Part shown: one piece after another, positions 19,751-27,516 of the stretch
How positions within the stretch are numbered: the stretch's first letter is position 1
How the letters are laid out: the number at the start of each line of letters is the position of its first letter
From: JANNXY01 sp964472605
Lineage (GTDB): Bacteria; Patescibacteriota; Minisyncoccia; Phycocordibacterales; CAIZIN01
Length of the DNA: 28,035 nucleotides
Reading direction: 5' to 3'
NCBI GenBank assembly: GCA_964472605.1
Contig: CAYYLG010000007.1
Span: forward strand, 1-28,035
Translations under genes and position numbers: made by a program
The notes under the pieces: model-generated
What the model saw: the letters and a program-made list of their open reading frames with translations, nothing else
Told to the model about the DNA's origin: nothing
The model's database searches: none

Positions 19751-22700
19751 CTCAATCTTTTTGCAACCGGACTGTGCACCGCTACAGATATTTGATATTC
19801 CACTAGAACTGCTAAATTTATTGAAAACACAAAGATTTCTTACATACGGATACCCTTCAACATGCCAATGTGCTCCATCTTCATCATAAAATCTTAAGGA
19901 ATTAAGTATATATACCGGCTTTGAACATCCTGGAACTTTTTTACCTGTTCTAACATATGCATTAAAATCAGAACTTTTTTTACTTATATCAACCGTAAGT
20001 GGAAGTCCGTGACTTGAACTATTTTTTTCTAGAATTCTACTTCTATTACCATGCAACCAATATTCTGTTCCACCAGTTATTACAACAAAAGCATTTTCTC
20101 CTGCCCTAACTTTTATATCTGCAATCTTACCAATAAAATCTCTACTCAAACCCTTTACGTTTGTACATCCAGATGAACCCACGCTTTGACAAGGTCTACT
20201 ATTTATAACTGACGCATAGACACCTTTCTTACTACTCTTTTGACCAACTTTGTTAAATAATCTTTGCATATAATCTCTCATGTCCATTTCACCAGAACCT
20301 GTTCCGTCAACTGTTTTACCTTTTGGTGTTTTTGTATTTTTAAATAATTTTTGTTCTAATCCGACATTGAAAGCGAGTTCATCACCACCGAACAATTTAT
20401 CTATTAGACCACCGACACTCGCAAACATATTTTTAACATCAAATTTCTTAGAAAAATTCTTGAGTACACCAGCTACCCCACCACTTGACTGACTTATATC
20501 AAGGAAGTATGGATCATTTGATATCTCGCCTTTTGAATCATACATACCCTGATAACCAAAGTACTCCTCTATACGAATTTCCATTGAAAAAATGTTCTGC
20601 CATTGGCCTCCATAATTATCCGTTCCCTCTGCGAGACATGTTTTGAATTGATGAATCACTGTTCCATCAACATCATACATATTCACTGGATAACATCTCT
20701 TTCCAACTTCTAAAGGCGGATCGTAATTTTCAATTGGACCTATTACATATGGATAATTATTATCCTTCATGGTGTATGACCAATGGAAGCTAAAATCTGA
20801 TTTAATTTTTCCATCCTTTTCTGAGACAATATTATCATTAAGCATCCTAAGTCTTGTAATTAATCCTGACTTCTCCAAAGCTACCCCGCTTGAAGCACCA
20901 ATATCAAAACCTGTACCTGTGGCACCATTGGTTCTTTCTGGGGAATTAACAAGTGGAGCATCATTCGTTGAAGGCAACTCAACAACTTTATCTATACTTA
21001 ATTGTCCCGAATTCCATCTATATTCATGGTCAGGATTTGAATATGACCCGTAGTAAGAACCCGTAAACCTAACTCTTTTTATTCTCGCCAATCTGTATAT
21101 GGTCTCAGAAGAAAGAGATGCTAAAATATCGGTGGCTTTATCACTATCCATACTTTCAAAAATCTGTAATGAATATGGATCAAGTCTATCCTTATGCATT
21201 AATCTTATCGGTGGAGAAACATCATAATATTGATGTTTTGCTGGGAGCGTTTCTAATCTTATCTTGTCCTTTGGAATATAAGGGGCTTTAACTATCTTTG
21301 GGAGACCAGAATCAATCTCTATCCATCTCCAAGCCACAAGACCTGGTTCAGTATTTTCAGGGGCTTCTTTTGGGATATATATAGTCTTACCTATAGGATC
21401 GCAGTAGAAATTCACACACGCCCTTACTGGATAAAACTTTGTCTTATCGGTGGGATCTAACTCATAGTACAAATACAACCAATTTGTTTCTCCGTCTAAA
21501 TCATTGTCTTCACCATAATCCTTTACCCTGAACAATGAATAATTTCCAAAATTATCATTTGATCTAGAGTCATCATCACCTATATCTTCACTTAGATAGC
21601 AAACCTCGCCAACCTCACAGATACCATCTGCGTCATCATCTCCTTCAAAATAACACCCTTCCCCCACTTCACATTTACCATCACCATCATCATCTCCAGA
21701 CCCTCCCCCATCTCCACCATCACCGTCAAAACATTTAAAATAATTTATAGCACTTGTTTCAGTAATACTTGAAACGTCATCACCTTTCAACGACTGAACT
21801 CCATAACCAAATTGTTGCCCGAGGTATAAATCTCTATCTGCATATTGTGTACCAGACACTTCATATGCAATTACTGTCTTCTCTTTTGTTACAGGATTGA
21901 TTCTATAAACTGCGTAAGTATCTACACCTTTTGCAGGTTGCCAACTAACTACAACCGGACCATTGCAGGAGTTTGAATACTCTGCTTTTACAAATGTTGG
22001 AGCTGGAATTATTGCCTTAGAAGCTATAGCCGATACAACTGAAGATAAACCTGATTCTCCATAATCATTGAAAGCAGAAATTCTATAATAATAAGTGGAT
22101 CCAGGAGTTAAATCATCTTCTGTTACATCAGTATTAGAATATTCCCTCATAACTTCGTATTTATTTATATCTGCATCAGCCTGACTTGCATAACGATAAA
22201 TCTTGTAACCTGTTGCAGCAGAAACTGTATCCCAAGTTAGACGAATTTTACCTCCCAAAACATCTGAGGTCCTTGCGTTAATGTATGTAGGAGCAACAGG
22301 TATTTGTCTGCAAGCTTTAGAGTCTGGGCTTAGCAATAATTTATTTGATTCTGATTTAACTCCTGAATAATTTTCTGATTTAACATAGTAGAAATGATGA
22401 TTGTCTTTTCTTGAATCTGTCCTGTATGTTTTATCTACAAATGAGATCACATTAACACCAGCAGGTATATCTTCTGGAATTATGGTATTTACTAGATTAA
22501 ATTTTAATGTTTGCCATCCTGTTGTGCCGGCTGGTACGGCTACCGACCTATATACATAATACGTGGTATTGATATCTTTATTCCAAGTTATAGCTATATC
22601 ATTTCCACAAACCTCCCTTTCAGAAATCTTGAAATCGACTGGTAATGAAATAGCTTGGTTAAAAATTGCTACTAGGTTACGATTTTTACCAATATTGAAT

Positions 22701-23170
22701 GTATAAGATGGTTCAGAACTTACAAAAACACCGTTTTCAGTCCACTCTGAAAATAAATAATCTGCAGATGCCTCAGCTGCAACAGTAACAGAAGATCCAT
22801 TTGTATATGTTCCCGCTCCAGTTACGATACCAGAACCATTTGGAGAAATACCTAGATTAACCGTATATTTTGTTTCAGCTGCAATTGGAGCAAATTGAGC
22901 ATTAAATTCTAAATTTCCTGTAACGGTAATTGGATAAATTTCATTTGTACTTATAGGCTCAAGTATATAAGGTCTATACCAACCACTAAATTTATATCCA
23001 GAAGCCGGTGTTGCTGTCAGAGTAACCTTGGTCCCATAAGCATAGATACCGCCCCCAGTTACAATCCCTCCGCCTAAAGTCGTTACCTTAACTATATAGC
23101 TTGCAGCAAAAGCGATCCCGGCAAAAAAAATGATAAAGATAACTCCAAAAAACAGCTTAAATGATTTCAT
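19748..23170 (-). CDS. Large secreted multidomain protein with C-terminal M15-like peptidase signature
   Basis: A 1140-residue exported protein. Residues 1-23 form a signal peptide (hydrophobic core, cleavage near AFA-AS). Two InlB B-repeat-like units follow (about 25-97 and 99-172; GGGIVTGGG, GSGIVTGAG), then three fibronectin type III-like domains (about 174-290, 291-385, 386-483). An acidic calcium-binding-like stretch with two DGxCEVGExC repeats comes next (about 484-540), then a middle region of about 450 residues I cannot assign. The C-terminus has the layout of a zinc M15/LAS peptidase: VVITGGTEYW, SSHGLPLTVDI (His1054, Asp1061) and HWH (1101-1103), the family pattern being SxHxxGxAxD and HxH. 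It may act on cell-wall peptides, its own or a host's. TATAAT lies 6 nt before the ATG. No cognate anchor or sorting motif is visible. Confidence 0.85.
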   Translation of the reverse strand: MKSFKLFFGVIFIIFFAGIAFAASYIVKVTTLGGGIVTGGGIYAYGTKVTLTATPASGYKFSGWYRPYILEPISTNEIYPITVTGNLEFNAQFAPIAAETKYTVNLGISPNGSGIVTGAGTYTNGSSVTVAAEASADYLFSEWTENGVFVSSEPSYTFNIGKNRNLVAIFNQAISLPVDFKISEREVCGNDIAITWNKDINTTYYVYRSVAVPAGTTGWQTLKFNLVNTIIPEDIPAGVNVISFVDKTYRTDSRKDNHHFYYVKSENYSGVKSESNKLLLSPDSKACRQIPVAPTYINARTSDVLGGKIRLTWDTVSAATGYKIYRYASQADADINKYEVMREYSNTDVTEDDLTPGSTYYYRISAFNDYGESGLSSVVSAIASKAIIPAPTFVKAEYSNSCNGPVVVSWQPAKGVDTYAVYRINPVTKEKTVIAYEVSGTQYADRDLYLGQQFGYGVQSLKGDDVSSITETSAINYFKCFDGDGGDGGGSGDDDGDGKCEVGEGCYFEGDDDADGICEVGEVCYLSEDIGDDDSRSNDNFGNYSLFRVKDYGEDNDLDGETNWLYLYYELDPTDKTKFYPVRACVNFYCDPIGKTIYIPKEAPENTEPGLVAWRWIEIDSGLPKIVKAPYIPKDKIRLETLPAKHQYYDVSPPIRLMHKDRLDPYSLQIFESMDSDKATDILASLSSETIYRLARIKRVRFTGSYYGSYSNPDHEYRWNSGQLSIDKVVELPSTNDAPLVNSPERTNGATGTGFDIGASSGVALEKSGLITRLRMLNDNIVSEKDGKIKSDFSFHWSYTMKDNNYPYVIGPIENYDPPLEVGKRCYPVNMYDVDGTVIHQFKTCLAEGTDNYGGQWQNIFSMEIRIEEYFGYQGMYDSKGEISNDPYFLDISQSSGGVAGVLKNFSKKFDVKNMFASVGGLIDKLFGGDELAFNVGLEQKLFKNTKTPKGKTVDGTGSGEMDMRDYMQRLFNKVGQKSSKKGVYASVINSRPCQSVGSSGCTNVKGLSRDFIGKIADIKVRAGENAFVVITGGTEYWLHGNRSRILEKNSSSHGLPLTVDISKKSSDFNAYVRTGKKVPGCSKPVYILNSLRFYDEDGAHWHVEGYPYVRNLCVFNKFSSSSGISNICSGAQSGCKKIE

Positions 23171-23176
23171 TGTCTA

Positions 23177-23182
23177 ATTATA
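23177..23182 (-). promoter_or_regulatory. -10 box for the large secreted protein (leaderless)
   Basis: Perfect TATAAT on the minus strand with 6 nt (TAGACA) before the ATG at 23170. A TTGATA lies 14 nt upstream, which is too close for a normal -35. Confidence 0.6.
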
Positions 23183-23220
23183 CGCCTAAAATTTACTATC
23201 AACACTGAGTAATCCACCTA

Positions 23221-23727
23221 CTATCTATTCGTCTTTTGGTCGATTTCCTCATACTTTGCACCAACAAAGCAAGCGATAAGCTGGAAGAAACTAGCTAGTG
23301 ATGCTACTGAGAGAAGGACCACAAACAATGCTGAGACTGGAGAAAATGTATAAAGGACTGCACAGATGAGTGTTGTCCAAATACCAATACACCATGGACA
23401 ATCGAAAAGCGTTGCGAGTGATCTACGAAACCCTACTGGAGCAGGCGACCTCTCGATGTATCTCTCCCCTCCTTCTGTTGTAACTAGCTTGCTTTTAAAC
23501 GCAATTGATTCACGAACAAAGGAAAAGATGGAATCGAAACAAAATAGACGAATCAGGCGAAAGGACGCTAGAGCAACGATTAAAATATCTGCGAAACCTA
23601 TTGAAGTAACTTTCAGTATTTGAGATGAGAGTAGTGCATAAACAATCAAACAAGATGCGATAAAGAAAGAAGTTGGGACAAAAAAGTTATACATTGACTG
23701 CTTATAATCAGAAATTGATTGTTTCAT
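23221..23727 (-). CDS. DUF1360-like membrane protein
   Basis: A 168-residue membrane protein with two hydrophobic segments near the N-terminus (about 14-35 and 42-60) and two near the C-terminus (about 113-131 and 133-153). The core FADILIVALASFRLIRLFCF and the motif DCPWCIGIW (about 108-116) match the DUF1360 family, whose function is not known. The start codon lies inside the left arm of a 22-bp inverted repeat (23726-23747), so initiation could depend on that structure. No obvious promoter is seen; fusA is upstream, separated by a terminator. Confidence 0.8.
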   Translation of the reverse strand: MKQSISDYKQSMYNFFVPTSFFIASCLIVYALLSSQILKVTSIGFADILIVALASFRLIRLFCFDSIFSFVRESIAFKSKLVTTEGGERYIERSPAPVGFRRSLATLFDCPWCIGIWTTLICAVLYTFSPVSALFVVLLSVASLASFFQLIACFVGAKYEEIDQKTNR

Positions 23728-23862
23728 CCTGTAGTGAAAAATGACATTATTTCTTCTGCCATTTTTAGTTAATCATTAATATCTGACATAATATCAAATT
23801 TATTTAACAAAATCTCTTATTTTTAAGAAATCTATTGGCTATGTCATTTTCTACTACAGGAT
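23726..23862. repeat. Long inverted repeat upstream of the DUF1360 gene
   Basis: Arms 23726-23747 and 23841-23862 are inverted copies matching at 20 of 22 positions (ATCCTGTAGT...AATGACAT). They enclose 93 AT-rich bases without an open frame. The right arm is 9 nt from the fusA terminator and the left arm covers the start codon of the DUF1360 gene. A MITE-like insertion or an mRNA stem that hides the start codon are both possible. Confidence 0.7.
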
Positions 23863-23870
23863 TCATACCT

Positions 23871-23904
23871 AATAAAAAACCTCGCTTACGCGAGGTTTTT
23901 TATT
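23871..23904 (-). terminator. Intrinsic terminator after fusA
   Basis: The stem CCTCG with CGAGG around CTTACG (core 23880-23895; minus-strand loop CGTAAG) is extended by AATAAAAAA and TTTTTTATT flanks. On the minus strand it is followed by TTTTTTATT, directly after the fusA stop. Confidence 0.9.
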
Positions 23905-26046
23905 TTACTTTCTTGATTCTACAATTGTCTTCTCAACATTACTTGGAACCACTTCATAGTGATCGAATTCCATAGTTGATGATCCACGACCTTGTGTCAT
24001 AGAGCGTAGTTCTGTTGTATAACCGAACATTTCTGCAAGAGGCACCATAGCACGAATAACCTTGTTCATTCCTCTATCATCCATACCTTCGATTTGTCCT
24101 CTCTTTGAAGATAGTGATCCTGTAACGTCTCCCATGTACTGCTCTGGAGTTACAACTTCTACCTTCATTATTGGCTCTTGGATAACTGGCTTAGAACGCT
24201 TCGCAGCGTCTTGGAAAGCCTGAGAAGCAGCAATCTTGTATGCAATTTCAGATGAGTCTACATCGTGGTATGAACCGAATGTAAGTTCACAAGAAACGTT
24301 TGTCATTGGGAATCCTGCAACGATACCGCGGTCCATGGCTTCCTTCACCCCCTTCTCAACCGCTGGGATGAATTCCTGTGGAATCACACCTCCCTTGATA
24401 GAGTCAATAAATTCAAATCCTTCCTCACGATGAACATTCTTAGGAATCTTTGCCCCCTCTTCAATCTTTTCCATTGGCTTGATTGTAAGCTTCACGTGAC
24501 CGTACTGACCCTTACCTCCAGTCTGCTTAATGTATTTGTGCTCAGCTTCTGCAGAACCAAGAATCGCTTCTCTATATGCTACCTGTGGCTTACCAACATT
24601 TGCCTCTACTGCGAACTCCCTCTTCATACGATCAACCATGATTTCAAGATGGAGTTCTCCCATACCTGAAATAAGTGTCTCTCCTGTATCTGGGTTTGAA
24701 GTAATTCTAAATGTTGGATCTTCATCAGAAAGTTTCTTAAGTGCTAGACCCATTTTCTCTTGATCGGCCTTTGTCTTTGGCTCGATACGTAGAGACACTA
24801 CTGGCTCAGCAAATTTGATAGGATCAAGAACAATCGGATTAGCTTCATCACAGAAAGTATGAGAGGTCTTTGCTTCCTTAAGTCCTACTGCCGCAGCAAT
24901 TTCTCCAGCATAAACTTTCTTTACTTCTTCACGCTTGTTGGCCTGAAGTCTAACGATACGTCCAAGACGCTCCTTGTTACCTGTTGTTGAGTTATATAGA
25001 TATGATCCTGATTCAACTGTACCTGAATAAACTCGGAAGAATGTTAGCTGACCTACGAATGGGTCTGTCTGAAGTTTGAACGCTAGAGCAGAAAATGGCT
25101 CTGTATCAGATGCATGACGAACAATCTCCTCACCAGTATTTGGATTTGTTCCCTTAACTGGAGGAATATCTAGAGGTGATGGAAGGAAATCTACCACCGC
25201 ATCAAGGATAAGCTGAGTACCTTTGTTTCTAAGTGCTGTACCAGTAAATACTGGGAAAATTTTGTTTGCAATAACACCCTTACGAAGAAGTGCTTTAAGT
25301 TCATCTACAGACGGCTCATTACCATTTAGAAATGATTCCATAGCAGCATCATCTTCTGAAACAATTTTCTCAACTAATTCTGCACGATACTTCTCAACAT
25401 CTGCTTTCATCTCTTCTGGAACATCACTTTCTACAACTTTCTCTCCCATGTCCCCTTCGAAACGATATGCCTTGCGCTTTAGAAGATCTACTACTCCTTC
25501 GAAGTTTTCTTCACTACCTATTGGAAGTTGTGCGCGAACAGCATTTTTATTTAGACGTTCAATAATAGAGTTAAATGAACGATCAAATGAAGCACCCATA
25601 CGATCTAGTTTGTTGATGAAACAAATACGAGGTACATGATATTTATCTGCTTGTCTCCATACAGTCTCTGACTGTGGTTCTACACCTGCTACTCCGTCGA
25701 ATACTACTACTCCTCCATCTAGCACCTTTAGAGAACGCTCTACTTCTACAGTAAAGTCCACGTGTCCTGGAGTATCAATAATGTTGAAACGAACTTTCTT
25801 TGAAAGATCACTTCCCATGTATGTTGGATTCCAGAAACAAGTGATAGCCGCAGCGGTAATTGTAATACCACGCTCCTTCTCCTGCTCCATCCAGTCAGTT
25901 GTAGCTTCACCTTCGTGTACTTCACCGATTTTGTGCTGTGAACCTGTATAATAAAGGATACGTTCAGACGTAGTTGTCTTGCCCGCATCGATGTGCGCAA
26001 TAATACCGAAATTTCTTGTGCGCTCTAGAGGATAATCTCTGTTCAT
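23905..26046 (-). CDS. fusA: Elongation factor G
   Basis: EF-G drives ribosome translocation and, with RRF, recycling. The 713-residue product has the usual five-domain length and intact GTPase motifs: AHIDAGKTTT (G1, about 17-26), the canonical switch I KERGITITAAAITC, DTPGHVDF (G3), NKLD (G4) and the domain IV tip region. The final DHYEVVPSNVEKTIVESRK is typical. In contrast to EF-Tu here, switch I is ordinary. It is separated from rpsG by a terminator and a small membrane protein gene, so the str operon is split. No Shine-Dalgarno motif is seen. Confidence 0.98.
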   Translation of the reverse strand: MNRDYPLERTRNFGIIAHIDAGKTTTSERILYYTGSQHKIGEVHEGEATTDWMEQEKERGITITAAAITCFWNPTYMGSDLSKKVRFNIIDTPGHVDFTVEVERSLKVLDGGVVVFDGVAGVEPQSETVWRQADKYHVPRICFINKLDRMGASFDRSFNSIIERLNKNAVRAQLPIGSEENFEGVVDLLKRKAYRFEGDMGEKVVESDVPEEMKADVEKYRAELVEKIVSEDDAAMESFLNGNEPSVDELKALLRKGVIANKIFPVFTGTALRNKGTQLILDAVVDFLPSPLDIPPVKGTNPNTGEEIVRHASDTEPFSALAFKLQTDPFVGQLTFFRVYSGTVESGSYLYNSTTGNKERLGRIVRLQANKREEVKKVYAGEIAAAVGLKEAKTSHTFCDEANPIVLDPIKFAEPVVSLRIEPKTKADQEKMGLALKKLSDEDPTFRITSNPDTGETLISGMGELHLEIMVDRMKREFAVEANVGKPQVAYREAILGSAEAEHKYIKQTGGKGQYGHVKLTIKPMEKIEEGAKIPKNVHREEGFEFIDSIKGGVIPQEFIPAVEKGVKEAMDRGIVAGFPMTNVSCELTFGSYHDVDSSEIAYKIAASQAFQDAAKRSKPVIQEPIMKVEVVTPEQYMGDVTGSLSSKRGQIEGMDDRGMNKVIRAMVPLAEMFGYTTELRSMTQGRGSSTMEFDHYEVVPSNVEKTIVESRK

Positions 26047-26129
26047 AAATAAGTTATTTTGTAATTAATTAATAGCTCCATCAACAAATGAAGTTTTTGG
26101 ATTGTAACGTAAAATTGATGAAAAGTCTA

Positions 26130-26402
26130 TTAATAGAAGCTTGCGCCAAGTCCAATGTAGGAAATAATAATATAAATATACACCAGAGATGGAAACATAA
26201 TTAAACCAAGAAATAAAATAATCCTTATTAGCGGATCCGTAATATATCCTGCAAAAATAAAAAGAAAATAAACCACCATACCTAAGACATAAAATAAATC
26301 CTCATCATTAAATCTTCTAAGATAATTAGTTGATTGAAGAAACAAAAAGAAGAATAGCAAAACCATACTCAATCCTATCCAAAAATATTTCATCCTATAC
26401 AT
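26130..26402 (-). CDS. Small hypothetical membrane protein
   Basis: A 90-residue protein with no family I recognise. It is almost entirely hydrophobic, with three predicted membrane segments (about 5-25, 37-55 and 60-85) and a short charged loop (RRFNDEDLF, about 29-37). Met1 or Met4 could be the start. It sits between the rpsG terminator and fusA, interrupting the usual rpsL-rpsG-fusA order. With no similarity evidence it could be a poorly conserved gene; the uninterrupted frame and consistent hydrophobic pattern support it. Confidence 0.6.
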   Translation of the reverse strand: MYRMKYFWIGLSMVLLFFFLFLQSTNYLRRFNDEDLFYVLGMVVYFLFIFAGYITDPLIRIILFLGLIMFPSLVYIYIIISYIGLGASFY

Positions 26403-26413
26403 GATTAAATTCT

Positions 26414-26447
26414 AACAAAAAATCCCCTTTTGAGGGGATTTTTTGTT
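26414..26447 (-). terminator. Intrinsic terminator after rpsG
   Basis: AATCCCC and GGGGATT (26421-26440) pair around a 6-nt loop, with AACAAAA and TTTTGTT flanks. On the minus strand the stem is followed by TTTTTTGTT. It closes the rpsL-rpsG unit. Confidence 0.88.
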
Positions 26448-26466
26448 ACTTGAGTGTTTAAAACTA

Positions 26467-26937
26467 TTACCAAGCGAAGTGAGCAAAAGCCTTGTTGGCC
26501 TCAGCCATCTTGTGAGTGTTCTCACGCTTCTTCACCGCTTCACCTTCATTCTTTGTAGCTAGCACTAGTTCTTCTGCAAGTTTAATATGCATTGGCTTTC
26601 CCTTCTTAGAGCGGGCCGCTTCAATGATCCATTTCATTGCTAGGAATTGACGACGTTCTGGACGAACCTCACGAGGAACCTGATAGTTCGCACCTCCAAC
26701 ACGTCTTGATCTAACTTCCATAAGAGGAGCGGCGTTCTTCATTGCTGTATCGAAATACTCTAGAACGTTCTCAACCTTCTCTTTGTCCTTAATCACATCG
26801 AAAGCTGCATACACAATTTTGCGAGCCGCATTCTTCTTTCCTGATTCCATTACATAGTTGATGAATTTCTCAACTTTGTCTGATCCGAATTCAATATCGG
26901 GTTTAGCGATATTACGATTTTTTACTGGTCTTCTCAT
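26467..26937 (-). CDS. rpsG: 30S ribosomal protein uS7
   Basis: uS7 nucleates assembly of the 30S head and in E. coli represses the str operon by binding the rpsL-rpsG intercistronic mRNA. The 156-residue product has standard length: MRRPVKNRNIAKPDI start, SGKKNAARKIVYAAFDVIKD, RSRRVGGANYQVPREVRPER (about 77-96) and the C-terminal KRENTHKMAEANKAFAHFAW. A 12-bp-arm hairpin lies just upstream (26957-26982). Confidence 0.98.
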   Translation of the reverse strand: MRRPVKNRNIAKPDIEFGSDKVEKFINYVMESGKKNAARKIVYAAFDVIKDKEKVENVLEYFDTAMKNAAPLMEVRSRRVGGANYQVPREVRPERRQFLAMKWIIEAARSKKGKPMHIKLAEELVLATKNEGEAVKKRENTHKMAEANKAFAHFAW

Positions 26938-26956
26938 ACTTTTTTCTATTTAATTT

Positions 26957-26982
26957 AAGTAAACAAACAAGTTTGTTTACTT
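26957..26982 (-). promoter_or_regulatory. rpsL-rpsG intercistronic hairpin
   Basis: Perfect 12-nt inverted arms (26957-26968 and 26971-26982) around a 2-nt centre, containing the rpsL stop codon and ending 19 nt before the rpsG ATG. In E. coli uS7 binds the equivalent intercistronic region; a similar role here is inference from position only. No U-tract follows, so it is not a terminator. Confidence 0.55.
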
Positions 26983-27393
26983 GGCTGCTTTAGGACGCTT
27001 AGTTCCGTAATTTGATCTTTCTTTTCGACGCTTTTCTACACCCTGACAGTCTAGTACTCCACGTACTACTGAGTAACGAAGTCCTACATCACGAACCTTA
27101 CCTCCACGTAGCATTACTACTGAGTGCTCTTGTAGATTGTGTCCTTCTCCTGGGATGTATGCTGTAACTTCCATTCCATTCTTTAGTCTCACTCTAGCAA
27201 TCTTACGAATAGCTGAGTTAGGCTTCTTAGGAGTCTTAGTTGTAACCTTCACACATACACCTGATTTAAAAGGTGACATGTAGAAAGTTGGACGGTTTTC
27301 GATCGCATTGAAACCACGACGAAGAGCCACTGACTTCGGCTTTCGCGCTGGAGTCTTACGATTTTTCTTTATTAGCTGATTAATTGTTGCCAT
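26977..27393 (-). CDS. rpsL: 30S ribosomal protein uS12 lacking the DLPG-loop proline
   Basis: uS12 is at the decoding centre and controls accuracy. The 138-residue product has the long-type N-terminal insertion, the conserved PKKPNSA loop (streptomycin-contact lysine retained, 55-61) and GEGHNLQEHSVV. The second decoding loop, usually GGRVKDLPGVRYH, reads GGKVRDVGLRYS (98-109), one residue shorter, with Leu-Pro replaced by Val. The Asp that RimO methylthiolates in E. coli (Asp88) corresponds to Asp102. The first gene of the rpsL-rpsG unit; a structured leader precedes it. Confidence 0.97.
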   Translation of the reverse strand: MATINQLIKKNRKTPARKPKSVALRRGFNAIENRPTFYMSPFKSGVCVKVTTKTPKKPNSAIRKIARVRLKNGMEVTAYIPGEGHNLQEHSVVMLRGGKVRDVGLRYSVVRGVLDCQGVEKRRKERSNYGTKRPKAAK

Positions 27394-27516
27394 TTATATT
27401 ATGTATATAGTTATAAGTCTGTGCAGTTGGTAAAAGGCCAGCAAAGCCTAATACCTCCCCTGCGAGGACCCTTGTTCCACAACTCAGAACAAGAAGTTAG
27501 GATACTTTACTACAAT
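27394..27516 (-). promoter_or_regulatory. Structured rpsL leader
   Basis: The 123 nt between the protease gene and rpsL contain three consecutive hairpins on the minus strand: CTTGTTC/GAACAAG with a 9-nt loop (27471-27493); CCTC/GAGG (within 27454-27467); and GGTA-TT-AGGC / GCCT-TT-TACC with a 7-nt loop (27429-27455), an arrangement with a symmetric U-U internal loop. The last two overlap by 2 nt and may alternate. There is no clear promoter in the gap. A cis-regulatory element for the str operon is a reasonable guess. Confidence 0.45.
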
